A DNA stretch of 64,000 bases from Coffea arabica (lineage: Eukaryota; Streptophyta; Magnoliopsida; Gentianales; Rubiaceae): NCBI RefSeq assembly GCF_036785885.1, contig NC_092322.1, positions 12,112,466-12,176,465 of the forward strand. Reading direction: 5' to 3'. Position numbers and translations under genes: made by a program. Under the pieces are notes generated by a model, which was not told where the DNA came from, did not search any database, and was given only the letters and a program-made list of their open reading frames with translations. Positions 24,813 to 34,182 of the stretch are shown piece after piece. Position 1 is the stretch's first letter, and each line of letters starts with the position of its first letter.

Positions 24813-25185
24813 AAGTGGCTATCCATGTGTATCTTGGACATGTACGTATGAGAATTATTCAAATTGAGAACTTGGAGAGAGGGAGAGAGCTAGAGCGTAA
24901 CCTTCAGGAAATTTTACAAGTTCCTCAGCAAGAAATCTTGGTATTCATTTACACTGAACTCAAGTCTTCTATCAGTCCGTAAAACGTAGAAATTATATAG
25001 GAAATCAACAGCTCCGGCATGTACAAGCACCAAAGCTTCATTAACGATTCTTTGAGCTTCTTGTCTCCCAGCAATCTTCTTGAGCCTCTCCACGTAATCC
25101 TTAAGATATTGTGGTTACTTGGACATTGGAATTATGTTTGCGATAGCAAAGGTTTCATCATCAAATCCTGCAGCAGCTGAATCAG

Positions 25186-25731
25186 GGGCCTCACTAGTCC
25201 ATATTTTCAATCCATTTCAGGGTAAAATAGTTATTTGAAATATTTTTACATCTTACTCCAATTTGTTTACATTCTACCTAAACTTATGTACACCTACTCC
25301 AATTTGTTTTACACCTTATGTGCAAAATGGTTTAAAGTGGAATTGCCAGAATTCAGTCAAACTAAATGTCTGGAGCTCTGTGTTCTATGTATGATAGATA
25401 ATAAGGGCTGTCTAACGGTTAAGATAATGTACAATACAATGGAGGGTAATAATGGTTAGTATATGTATAAACATAGTAAATTGTGTGAAATTTAAGTGTA
25501 TTAATAACTATCCATTTGGACACCTATTAATAACATTCACACTTCAAATAGATTTTTTTGATCATGTGGGCGAGCTCATTGTGAGATTGTGGCATTGTGC
25601 TCCATGATAAATACCCTCCTCCACGTAAAGTCCTGAATAAGTCCACATTCCTAGTGTATTAGTCACAATAACAACTATGCCCCTGATTTATTTCATGCCT
25701 TACAAACTGTCCTCCTTCCAATCCCTAACTT
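25186..25731. other. Intergenic stretch
   Basis: AT-rich, nothing recognised. Homology to GDSL exon 1 stops abruptly at about 25185 and the missing 5' exon is not found here. Confidence 0.5.
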
Positions 25732-25739
25732 CTCATCAC

Positions 25740-26147
25740 TAGAACTGCATACGAGTCGAACTGCTCGTCAATCGATCGCGAACAACGTGAGTCAAAGCTT
25801 AACTTGAATCAAGCTCGAACTGACCAAGTAGAGTTTAAACTCGAATTTAAGTTCAAAAATATTTAACTCGCTAGGTCACGAGACAACTCAATTATATCCA
25901 TAATATTTTATTATTTGTGAAAAAATTACTATTTTATTCATTTTTTAAAATAAAATAATTATTTTTTAAAATTATTTTTAAGCTTAAGCTCGAAGTTGAC
26001 TCTACTCGAATTTGAGGTCGAGTTCGAGGTCAAACTTTACATTGAAAGCTCATCAAGTTTAAGCTAAAGTTCAAGTTTGGCAAAATTAAGTCAAGAGACC
26101 AACTTGATTAAGTTAAAACTCACCTCAATTGATTCATTGCGGCCCTA
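25740..26147. mobile_element. hAT-type MITE with near-perfect 8-bp target duplication
   Basis: A 408-base element starts TAGAACTGCATACGAGTCG and ends GCGGCCCTA, giving related inverted ends of the TAGGGCTGCAA type. It is flanked by CTCATCAC (25732-25739) and CTCGTCAC (26148-26155), a 7-of-8 target duplication of the size hAT elements make. The interior is rich in CTCGAA/TTCGAG words and has no coding capacity. Confidence 0.75.
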
Positions 26148-26155
26148 CTCGTCAC

Positions 26156-26495
26156 TTCCTACTCCTGGGGTAGTCATTGGCCATCGCCTCATGAATCCTG
26201 CTAGTTCAAACCTATACCAAACCTCCTGGCAACCAAAAGTCCCACCCCTCCCCATATTTTGTTTCTTCCTTGGTTGTTACTCACACCACCGATGTCAGAA
26301 GGTTGCTTGTCAATTAAGGTGGCAGTTCTTTCTCCTCTTTTTTGTGACAGGATATATAAAGATTTACATATACAAAATGTGAAATTTTAACAGAAGTTAC
26401 ATTTTGAAACTCTAATATATTCCAAAACTGAGATAAGTCACGTTCAATCCATTGAATATCTTTGCATGTTTTCAACCATTTGAAACTAAAGAAGC
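26156..26495. other. Intergenic stretch ahead of the copia element
   Basis: No gene. The block from about 26404 (GAAACTCTAATATATTCC) is repeated, diverged, right after the copia element at 28185, so the element landed between two old tandem copies of a segment of about 80-90 bases. Confidence 0.55.
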
Positions 26496-26660
26496 TGAAA
26501 CAGAGAGGCATTGACTGGAGCAATTTTTGTATTATATCTCATTCATTGTAACCCAATATATATACACGTATGGCAGCACAAAGGTGGGAGAGTTACACCA
26601 TAAATAGGAACCTACACTAGATAGAGTTCTATATGTAATCAGCAGCTAGAGTTCTACCTT

Positions 26661-27170
26661 CTATCTAGTATTAGTTGGTGGAGGATGAGGATTCTTATCA
26701 TGCCCCCGCAAGATGGACGGCGGTGAGGCAAGTCCTATCTTGAGCTTCATGGAATCAAATTGAGAGCGAGCAAGGGGTTTGGTGAGAACATCGGCAAGTT
26801 GATCAGAGGCAGAGACGTGGGACACATGTAGCAGACCATTTTGAACTTGGTCTCGAATGAAATGATAGTCAATGGCCACATGTTTCATGCGTGAGTGAAA
26901 GACCGGATTGGAGCACAGAGTCGTGGCACCAATATTATCACAATAAATGACTGGTTGATACGGAAGAGTGACACCAAGTTCGCTAAGATGAGAGCAAATC
27001 CAACGAAGTTCGGCAGCAGCGGAGGATGAAGCAGTGTGACGAGAAGGTGGTTGCGCATGAGGAAACTGTTGGCGAAATAGAGGGCAGCGGGAGACAACAT
27101 GGCCTTGGCGCTGGTGTAGACAGTTGAGAAGACTGATTGTTAGCAGACCAGGGAGGTCATTTTGTACCAT
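26661..27170 (-). pseudogene. Gag zinc-knuckle fragment fused by deletion to copia RNase H end
   Basis: An open frame joins a zinc-knuckle-like piece (RQGHVVSRCPLF) directly to the C-terminal RNase H of a copia polyprotein (SAAAELRWICSHLSELG, then IYCDNIGATTL, MKHVAIDYHFIRD, LADVLTKPL). The several kilobases normally between them are absent, so one large internal deletion made this junction near 27020-27040. It retains no complete catalytic domain. Confidence 0.8.
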
Positions 27171-27886
27171 AACACGAAGTGGAACGAAACAATGGTAGCA
27201 TGAGCGGATACCGGTAGTTGTGATGAGCTTGACAGGTTACGTAAAGACAGCTCCTTGTTTAAGTGTTTTTCATGAAGTTCATCGAATGAAATGGTGGAGT
27301 CTCGACCATTGACAGCATCAACGATGGACTGATAGTTTTCGTCAAGGCCATCCAGCACTTTTTCAACCAAATCTTCATGATCAAGTGGCTTCCCAAGTGC
27401 AGCAAGTTCATCAGCTTGGGTTTTGATGGATTGCATATATTCTGTGACGGACTGGACGCCTTTGGTGATATGTTTCAATTTGTCTCTGAGTTGTTTGATG
27501 TGACCGCGGGATGGGCGAGCATATGTGTTGGCTAGAGTCTGCCAGGCTTCAAGAGAGGATTGGGATTGAGTGATAGGAGGGACAAGAGAGGGTGAAAGGG
27601 TGCATACGAGGGTACCAAACAATAGCTTGTCCTGACGTAACCAAGTTTGGTATGCGAGATTGGATGAAACTGTATCATTGATGTTGATGGTGGGAGAAGG
27701 GGGAGAATAGGAGCCATCAATGAATTTCTTTAGATCATATCCAATGAGAATTGCTTCCAGTTGTGTTTCCGTGACAGATAGTTGGTTGGGGGTAAGTTTG
27801 ATTGAGTTGTGGATGGTGATCATGGTTAAGGGATTAGTGGGTTCCTGAGTATTTGGAATGACAACTTGAGTATTTTCTGCAGCCAT
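27140..27886 (-). CDS. Copia-type Gag polyprotein remnant, open frame
   Basis: A 248-residue open frame from the ATG at 27884-27886. It has the plant copia Gag pattern: KLTPNQLSVTE near residue 31, AYQTWLRQDKLL, a Leu/Ala-rich helix with AWQTLANTYARPSRG, then IKQLRDKLKHITKG, VTEYMQSIK and DHEDLVEKVLDGL. This is the UBN2-like capsid region. The last 20 or so residues are out of the ancestral frame, because the zinc-knuckle remnant (RQGHVVSRCPLF) reads in an overlapping frame. Family knowledge: forms virus-like particles. In a deleted element it may at most help other copies. Confidence 0.8.
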   Translation of the reverse strand: MAAENTQVVIPNTQEPTNPLTMITIHNSIKLTPNQLSVTETQLEAILIGYDLKKFIDGSYSPPSPTININDTVSSNLAYQTWLRQDKLLFGTLVCTLSPSLVPPITQSQSSLEAWQTLANTYARPSRGHIKQLRDKLKHITKGVQSVTEYMQSIKTQADELAALGKPLDHEDLVEKVLDGLDENYQSIVDAVNGRDSTISFDELHEKHLNKELSLRNLSSSSQLPVSAHATIVSFHFVLWYKMTSLVC

Positions 27887-28184
27887 TGAAATATAGAGAA
27901 GAGGAAGAATTTGCTTGAGATGGAGGGGTGTGACCCAATGTTTAAAGAGCCCGGTATAGCTCTAATACCATAAAGAAGTTGAAACAGAGAGGCATTGACT
28001 GGAGCAATTTTTGTATTATATCTCATTCATTGTAACCCAATATATATACACGCATGGCAGCACAAAGGTGGGAGAGTTACACCAGAAATAGGAATCTACA
28101 CTAGACAGAGTTCTATATGTAATCAGCAGCTAGAGTTCTACCTTCTATCTAGTATTAGTTGGTGGAGGAAGAGGATTCTTATCA

Positions 28185-28927
28185 GAAACTCCAATATATT
28201 TCAAATTGAGATAAATCACCTTGAACCATCAGACATCTATACATATTTTCGATCATCAGATCTGCTATTTAACCTCAAACTCAAATATGAGGTTGAAAAC
28301 TGACAAAATTGACTTGAAGAATTCTATATCGAACAAATAAATCAGTGAAAAAAACTGATATCTAAAAAAATACACGAGTTAAAAAAACTCTCACTAAAAT
28401 ATTCCAATAAAGAAAAAACCTCTCACCAGAAAACTCTATGCAAGAATAAAAGTCTCACTAGAAAACCTCAAAAGAAGAGAAAACTCTCATTAAGAATAAT
28501 AGGAATTGATTTATAACAGTCCAAAACAAAAAATGAAGCCACCAGAGATTTTAGAGTCTTTATAAAATAGAGATTTTGCTATTTGGAATAGCGACCATAA
28601 ATTAAGCTGCTAATCCATATGGTGACTTTTAGTGCAAACTTAGCAGTAATTAAGGATATATACAACAAGTAGTTATATCTTGTAAATTAAGAATATCATA
28701 TTGGATTCTGTCAATAGTTTTGTGGGGGAGAAGTCAATTCTCCGAGTATATACGACACATAATTTACTTTCACGTCTTAGAGTGTTTCTTTAGAAAAAGG
28801 AAAAATCCCTTTTTGTGCATAAATTCTCGCCATAATTATCCGGACAAAGCAAGTAATGAGACTTCAATTATTGGTCAATAGAAATTTGAGTATCTTTGCA
28901 AAGACTTTTGTAAAAATAGTGGAGGAA
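28185..28927. other. Intergenic stretch between two LTR elements
   Basis: AT-rich sequence with repeated CTCTCAC-type phrases around 28385-28500. No coding region or bounded element recognised. Confidence 0.5.
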
Positions 28928-29667
28928 ATTTGTGTAGACACCAAATTTTGAACAATTTTATGTAGCATCTATTTCATGATTTTCATTTTAGATTGCTTGC
29001 ATTTTAGTTCGTTATTGTGTGTTTTGTACTATTAGTTGTTATGATATTTTAGTTTTATTCATTTTCGCCCTTTTAGTTGACCTATTTCATTTGCTATTTA
29101 TTCTTATTTACTTTTAGTTTTAGTTTTTAGTTTTAGCTTTTAAGTTTAAAATTAGCATAGAGTTTTTAGAAAAAAGAAAAGGAAAACATCAAAAATATGT
29201 TTTAGTCATTTTGTTTTTATTCAATGCTTTCTTGAAAGAAAAATGAAAATGAAAAATCATAAAAAAGGAAAAAAAAGAAAATTAAAGAAAAAGAGGAAAA
29301 GGAAGAAAAAATTCAAAAAAAATAGGCTTTAGTTGGATTGGAAAAATGAAAAAAAGAGAAAAAGAAAAAAAAAAGAAGAAAGGAAAAATTGTTCACAAAA
29401 ATATGTTTATTTCTTTAAATTCAATCTTTGGGCACTTTAGTTATTTTTATTAAGTTATTTTGAGAAAAAGAAAATGATGAAAAGAGAAAAATTGAAAGTT
29501 AAAAAATGGCCATTTTTGTTTAGTTTTTTGTTTAAAATTATTTTTGTTTTGTTATTATTATTGTTACCTGGTTTGTGTAATTTTGTTATTATTATTATTT
29601 ATATTTTATTTTATCATTTCTGTAATTATTATTGTAAAAAAAAAAAAGATATATTTTGTCGCGGCAT

Positions 29668-29693
29668 GCACGCTGCAATTTTTTGCAGCGTGC
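29668..29693. promoter_or_regulatory. Perfect 11-bp hairpin in the LTR upstream of the TATA box
   Basis: GCACGCTGCAA and its exact reverse complement TTGCAGCGTGC are separated by four T. The same structure is in the 3' LTR at about 43471-43496. It lies about 100 bases upstream of the TATA box and is conserved in both copies. Confidence 0.8.
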
Positions 29694-29795
29694 AAAGGAC
29701 ATTCATAAGAGACAATTGGAGGGTTGGATTTCACAGGGGTAACAAGCCCTCATCCTCATCGTTGAGATGAGGGTTTTAGGAGATTTGGAAATGGA

Positions 29796-29802
29796 TATAA
29801 AA
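29796..29802 (+). promoter_or_regulatory. Candidate LTR TATA box
   Basis: TATAAAA within GGATATAAAAGGT, in the first fifth of the LTR; the 3' LTR has the same motif near 43598. It would place the transcript start, and the U3/R border, near 29830. Confidence 0.6.
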
Positions 29803-32635
29803 GGTAAAAGAGCTACAGCCGCAAGGGGGGTTTTTCGGGGGGGGGGGGGAGAGTCAAGAACGGTTAAAAGAAAAACTGAGAGCTGAGAGATTAGAGAGGG
29901 AAGGAAAACATCGAGGGTTTTGTGAAGGAGCAAGGACCAGAAAATTAGTTGATGGCTGAGAGTAGAATCGAAGGGACGGCTGCATAAGAAAACTAGAGAG
30001 AAACCGAAAGAGAGTTTGGAAGAGAGGATAGAGAGGATAGAAAACAGACGGCAAAAGGTTTGAGAAAGCAGGAGAGGTTGACGGCTGAGAAAAGCAAGAG
30101 AGTTGGCAGCCACAAAGTCTGGAAAAGAGGAAGGAAAAGAGGAATAGAGAGTTTGTGAGGGCGTGAAGATAGGGAAAGCAAGGGAGATCCTCGGTTGGAA
30201 ATTGCAGAAGGAAGCAACTGGACCTCCATTCTGTATCAGTTGACATTCTTTGGAGCAAGGACGCCCTATTCATCTTCCCAGATCCTGATTTTCCCTTTGA
30301 GGGAGATAAAGGTAACGCCTTTCATTTGTTTCTCTGTCCATAGATTATAAAAAATCATGTTAGAAAGGTTGAAACTTTGCTGCAATGCTTGCTTCTGTTT
30401 GCCCTCTACCATGAATGTTGTGCTTGTGAATCTGTCGGCGGTGGGAAAAGAACTAAAACTATGGTTTTTATATTGTGAATTTTCCAAGTAAAAATCTGCA
30501 AGTGAGTTTAATTTGAAGTTGTTTTCAATCATGTGAATGTTTTTGTTCATTCTTCATGTCCCGGGTTTGGCATCAGGAAAGTCGCAGGTTTTTATTCTAA
30601 TATTATGTATGTTTGGATGCTTGAGTTTGCTTTGTTTGAATCACTGAAAATGAAGTTGACATTTGGAGTAAGCAAAAGGACCTATCTGTTTTTCCTTTGT
30701 TTACAAACGTCGAAAAGACAGAAATCCAAGGAGTTAAAGTATGTTGCATATGTTATTATGTTTTGCTGTTTTCTTGCCGCAACCAAGACAACCAAGCAAT
30801 TTTCGTCACCTGGTTTGCTTGGAAGAAGATTAGGTGTTAATTTAATGATGGGTTTTAGCAATAAAAAGCTTAGATAACATGATTTTTGTTGATTTGGAAA
30901 TGAGTTGGGATTTTCCGGGTTCGATTCTTGCATATTTGAGTAGTTAGTGTTACGTTACCTCGCTGCACTTTGTGTTTAAGAGTGACTGATTGTGTCTCTC
31001 CTCTCCTTTGTTTTACATTCATTCATTCCAGTTTTTGGACAAATAGGGGACTGCATTAAATCATTTCCTTGGTATGTTAAAAGTGTATAAGAAACTAAAA
31101 GCTGCTGCATTTTTCTTCACCATTTTCTTTCTCGAAACAGCTGCTGGGTTGAGTTTCTCTTTGTATGTTTAGATGCTAAGATCCAGCCGGTTTTTGGTTT
31201 TAGATCAAAGTTTTGATGTTGGCTAAGCTTGTTTCCATTTGAAGTTGTGTTTTGAGGCTAAGACCCGTGCTTGAAAAATGAAAATCGGTGACTAGTCTAG
31301 TGCAGAATTTTCTTAGCAAGCTGCCGAGAGTTTTGCAGGAGCTGCCATAGTAATCTTGCATGTTTTAGTTACAGAATTTTTGCAGCAAGAGGTTTTGATC
31401 CTATGGTCACTCTCTGCTTTGTTTCATTATCATTTTTGCGATTAGTTTTTGTGCATGATGATTGGTGTTAAGGAAGCTAATAAATACGGAATTTGAAGTT
31501 TCGTGTAGGATGTTTGGGTGATCAATAAGAAACATTGGCAGAAGTATAGTAACCAGAAATTTGGAAATCTACTACGTTGCATGCATGGAACAATTCAGAA
31601 AAATTACACCTTAACCCCTCAGGTTTCACCTTATGTTACTATGACCCAACAAATAGAATAATTTCTTCAATTGGATCCCTGTGATTTTTGCAGTAATGCT
31701 ACAAAAGCCCACCAATACTCTAAATTCTTGTAATTGGGTCATGAAATAGTTGCATTTTAACTCTTGCTTGACCTTCCTCGGCTCTTGGACTTTCAAAATT
31801 CCTAAAACGTCTCAATTGACTTTATTTGATTAGATTAGTGGTTGCATTTGGGACCTTGGTTCACGATGGAGTCCTAAGTTTATTACAGTTTGAACCGTTG
31901 TTTGACATTCTATCGTTTGGAAATCTTTGAGACTTTTGAGCGTTTTCACTTGGACTTGAATGACTTCGTGTGTTTGCAATTAGATCCTAAAACATTTGCA
32001 CTTTTAACCCCCTAAGTTTCCCCCTTGTCTTGTTATGGTCCAATTAGTTGAATAATTTAATCACTTTTGTCACTCTAGAATCTTAATTGCTTTTGGTTTG
32101 CTTTGACGTGATTTTGGGTAAGACGTTTAGTGAATTTTAGGATGCATTTTGAGGATCAATAAGTTTTAATAGAATTTTTTAGCTTGGATTTGTGTTCTAA
32201 TCACATTTTTGCATTTGATTTTTATGGGGCTCATCTTAAGTCATCAATCTTGGTATTTTATTTTACTCTCTTTTCAGAAATTTTCAGTCCTTCTAATTAA
32301 GTCCCTCTTGCATTAATTGCTTTGTACATGGTTGGTTTGTCTATGTAAATACTTTAGTTGACTCAATTTAGTGTTTAACCTTCATTTTTTATACTTAATT
32401 TTTGTTTCATGTGATTATTTGATAATTTAAGTGGTACCTTGACCTTTTTATTATTTTGGAGGGTAAGTTAGTAATTTCACTACGTTAGGGCGTCGCTTCA
32501 AGGGAGGTACACTCTATCCTTCATTTGCACTTCATTTGACCCTACGTGCTTCTACGTGTTATGTGAATATGCATGCCTACTCCGCTTTCCTTACCTCCTT
32601 GCATGCATTTACTTGCTTTTTACTTTTATTTAAGT

Positions 32636-32805
32636 TTTATGGGGTATGTGTACACCTCTTGGCTTGTAATAGATAGGGCTCGGAGAGCATCTGGTCCATT
32701 TCCCCTTTCCCTTTATGTTTTCACGGGGTATGTGTACACCTCTTGGCTTGTAATAGCTAGGGCTCGTAGAGCATCTGGTCCATTTCCCCTTCCCCTTGGT
32801 TGCTT
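32636..32805. repeat. Tandem duplication inside the LTR
   Basis: GGGGTATGTGTACACCTCTT and the following 70 or so bases (AGAGCATCTGGTCCATTTCC) occur twice in a row. The same pair is in the 3' LTR at about 46439-46608, so the duplication predates the last transposition. Confidence 0.9.
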
Positions 32806-34182
32806 GCTTTTGTTGTTACATGTTAAATTGCTTTAGTAGGCTCTTGCATCTAGTCGAGCATGCTACGTGCTACGTGTTTACAAGCGTTTTGGCATGTCAA
32901 CTTGCTTTCATAACCATGAATGAATGGAATTGATGAATGTACGTCACCACACTAGTCCAACGCTAGTTGTGGCTCAGTATTTCATTAGGAATTCATAGAA
33001 AGGGCTAGTCCAACGCTAGACCCTTAGGGATTTCCCCTCATTAGCATATCATTTGCTTGTTCACCACATATCACGCATTTTCCTTAGTTTTATCATTTGG
33101 CATGATCCTCGAACCCGTTTTCCCTCCATTTTAGGATTTTTGAATTTCATGCTAGTTATAGGGTTCATTTTGCTTGAGTGTCCCCTTCTGATAAGGGAAA
33201 CGAGCGAGTGTGGCTACTCGATAGCCTTAGCACGCTAGTTTCGCCTTCTAATCAAAGGGAAAATCAAGTCGAAAAGTTAGGAGTCCACCCCCGTACCCGA
33301 CTTGTTGCATTCCTCTAGGGTCATACTTTCATTTTTATCACCTACATACTATTTTAACCACATTTTTTCACATTTCTTAAACCATACTTTCTCACTACAT
33401 TTTTCTCATCACGTGCTCAATTTCACCTCACAAATGGAATTCCACCTTACCTTATATATCTATTATTCTATTTTTACACACTTGCACACAAAAAACATTT
33501 GAATTTTATACAATTTCACACATGCACCTTTTTATACATTCGCACACTTGCACTTACATTTCTTGCATCTTTCATACACTTTCACACTTGCACACTTAAA
33601 TTTGAACTCTCATTTGCATTAATCTACCTCTATGAGGTTTTCCTTTGTTGGCCGCCACAATTCATGTGGTTTGGGACCAAAAGCCTCACAAGAGACATCG
33701 TAGAATTTAGGATTGCATTTTCCTTTCCGTTTTGCATTCATATAGTCATATCCAACGTGCAATACATACATTGGGTAGAAAATTAGGAAAGGTAAGGTTA
33801 AGTCGCGCAACTAGCCTTGGCTAGGTCAAAGGGGTGCCTTGGATTCTATCCTTGTCTTCCCCTTTGTCAAACGTGACTCCCGAACCTTTTTCTTTGTCTT
33901 ACGTGGACTAGGAGTCGTTTTTAAAAGAGTTTTACTACTTTGTCTTTAAAAATTTATTTTTTAGGTGACTTGGTACACCTTAATCATTACCAAGTGGCGA
34001 CTCCAATTTCTCATTCAAAAACCCTTTTAAAAAACTATTTTTTGGGTCAAATCGTCGCTTTTTCCCAAGTCCCATTGAGACCCATGTCTTTTCAACTCAC
34101 AAAAATCATTCTCCAATCACAATTGAATCAAAAACATCTTTCTCAAACCATTTATTTATTTATCAAAAAATGGGGCGCGACA

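Larger units (their letters stand above)
22977..25185 (-). pseudogene. GDSL esterase/lipase pseudogene 2, 5'- and 3'-truncated
   Basis: Two exon-like blocks remain, 24902 to about 25185 and 22977-23233. The first reads AAAGFDDETFAIANII, then GRQEAQRIVNEALVLVHAGAVDFLYNF, and carries two in-frame stops (after PMSK and after LLRNL). The second reads ELYDLNCRRIIVSGIPPLGCLP, then after a one-base gain continues TMTVNS to TRSYNEKLEELLPQVQAKFPG and QKYG. The second block is 257 bases against 256 in pseudogene 1, which confirms the +1 shift. The GDS catalytic exon and the final Asp/His exon are missing. The former intron (23234-24901) is filled with SINE-like repeats. Confidence 0.85.
26496..28184 (-). 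mobile_element. Internally deleted Ty1/copia LTR retrotransposon
   Basis: Two 205-base LTRs, 27980-28184 (5' on the minus strand) and 26496-26700 (3'), begin TG and end CA and are nearly identical. Next to the 5' LTR the minus strand reads TGGTATTAGAGC, one base from the initiator-Met tRNA primer site common in plant copia elements. A G-rich tract stands where the polypurine tract should be beside the 3' LTR. Flanking 5-mers GAAGC and GAAAC are a plausible one-mismatch target duplication. Between the LTRs remain gag and the end of RNase H. Protease, integrase and most of reverse transcriptase are gone. Confidence 0.92.
28933..34182 (+). repeat. 5' long terminal repeat (5,250 bp)
   Basis: Starts TGTAGACACC and ends GCGACA. 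It contains, in order: an A/G-rich segment (29160-29400), a hairpin (29668-29693), a TATA box (29796-29802), a G13 run (29837-29849), a tandem duplicated block of about 93 bases (32636-32800) and a primer-site look-alike (33995-34005). Small open frames in it occur in both LTRs only because the LTRs are copies, and none resembles a known protein. Confidence 0.95.

Noticed and set aside
29854-30273. Long minus-strand Leu/Ser/Phe-rich frame in the LTR (also near 43617-44075)
   Set aside because: It is antisense to purine-rich LTR sequence; low complexity explains the open frame.
30533-30877. Open frame of 114 codons present in both LTRs (also at 44335-44679)
   Set aside because: The two copies are identical because the LTRs are, not because of selection. 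The translation resembles no known protein.
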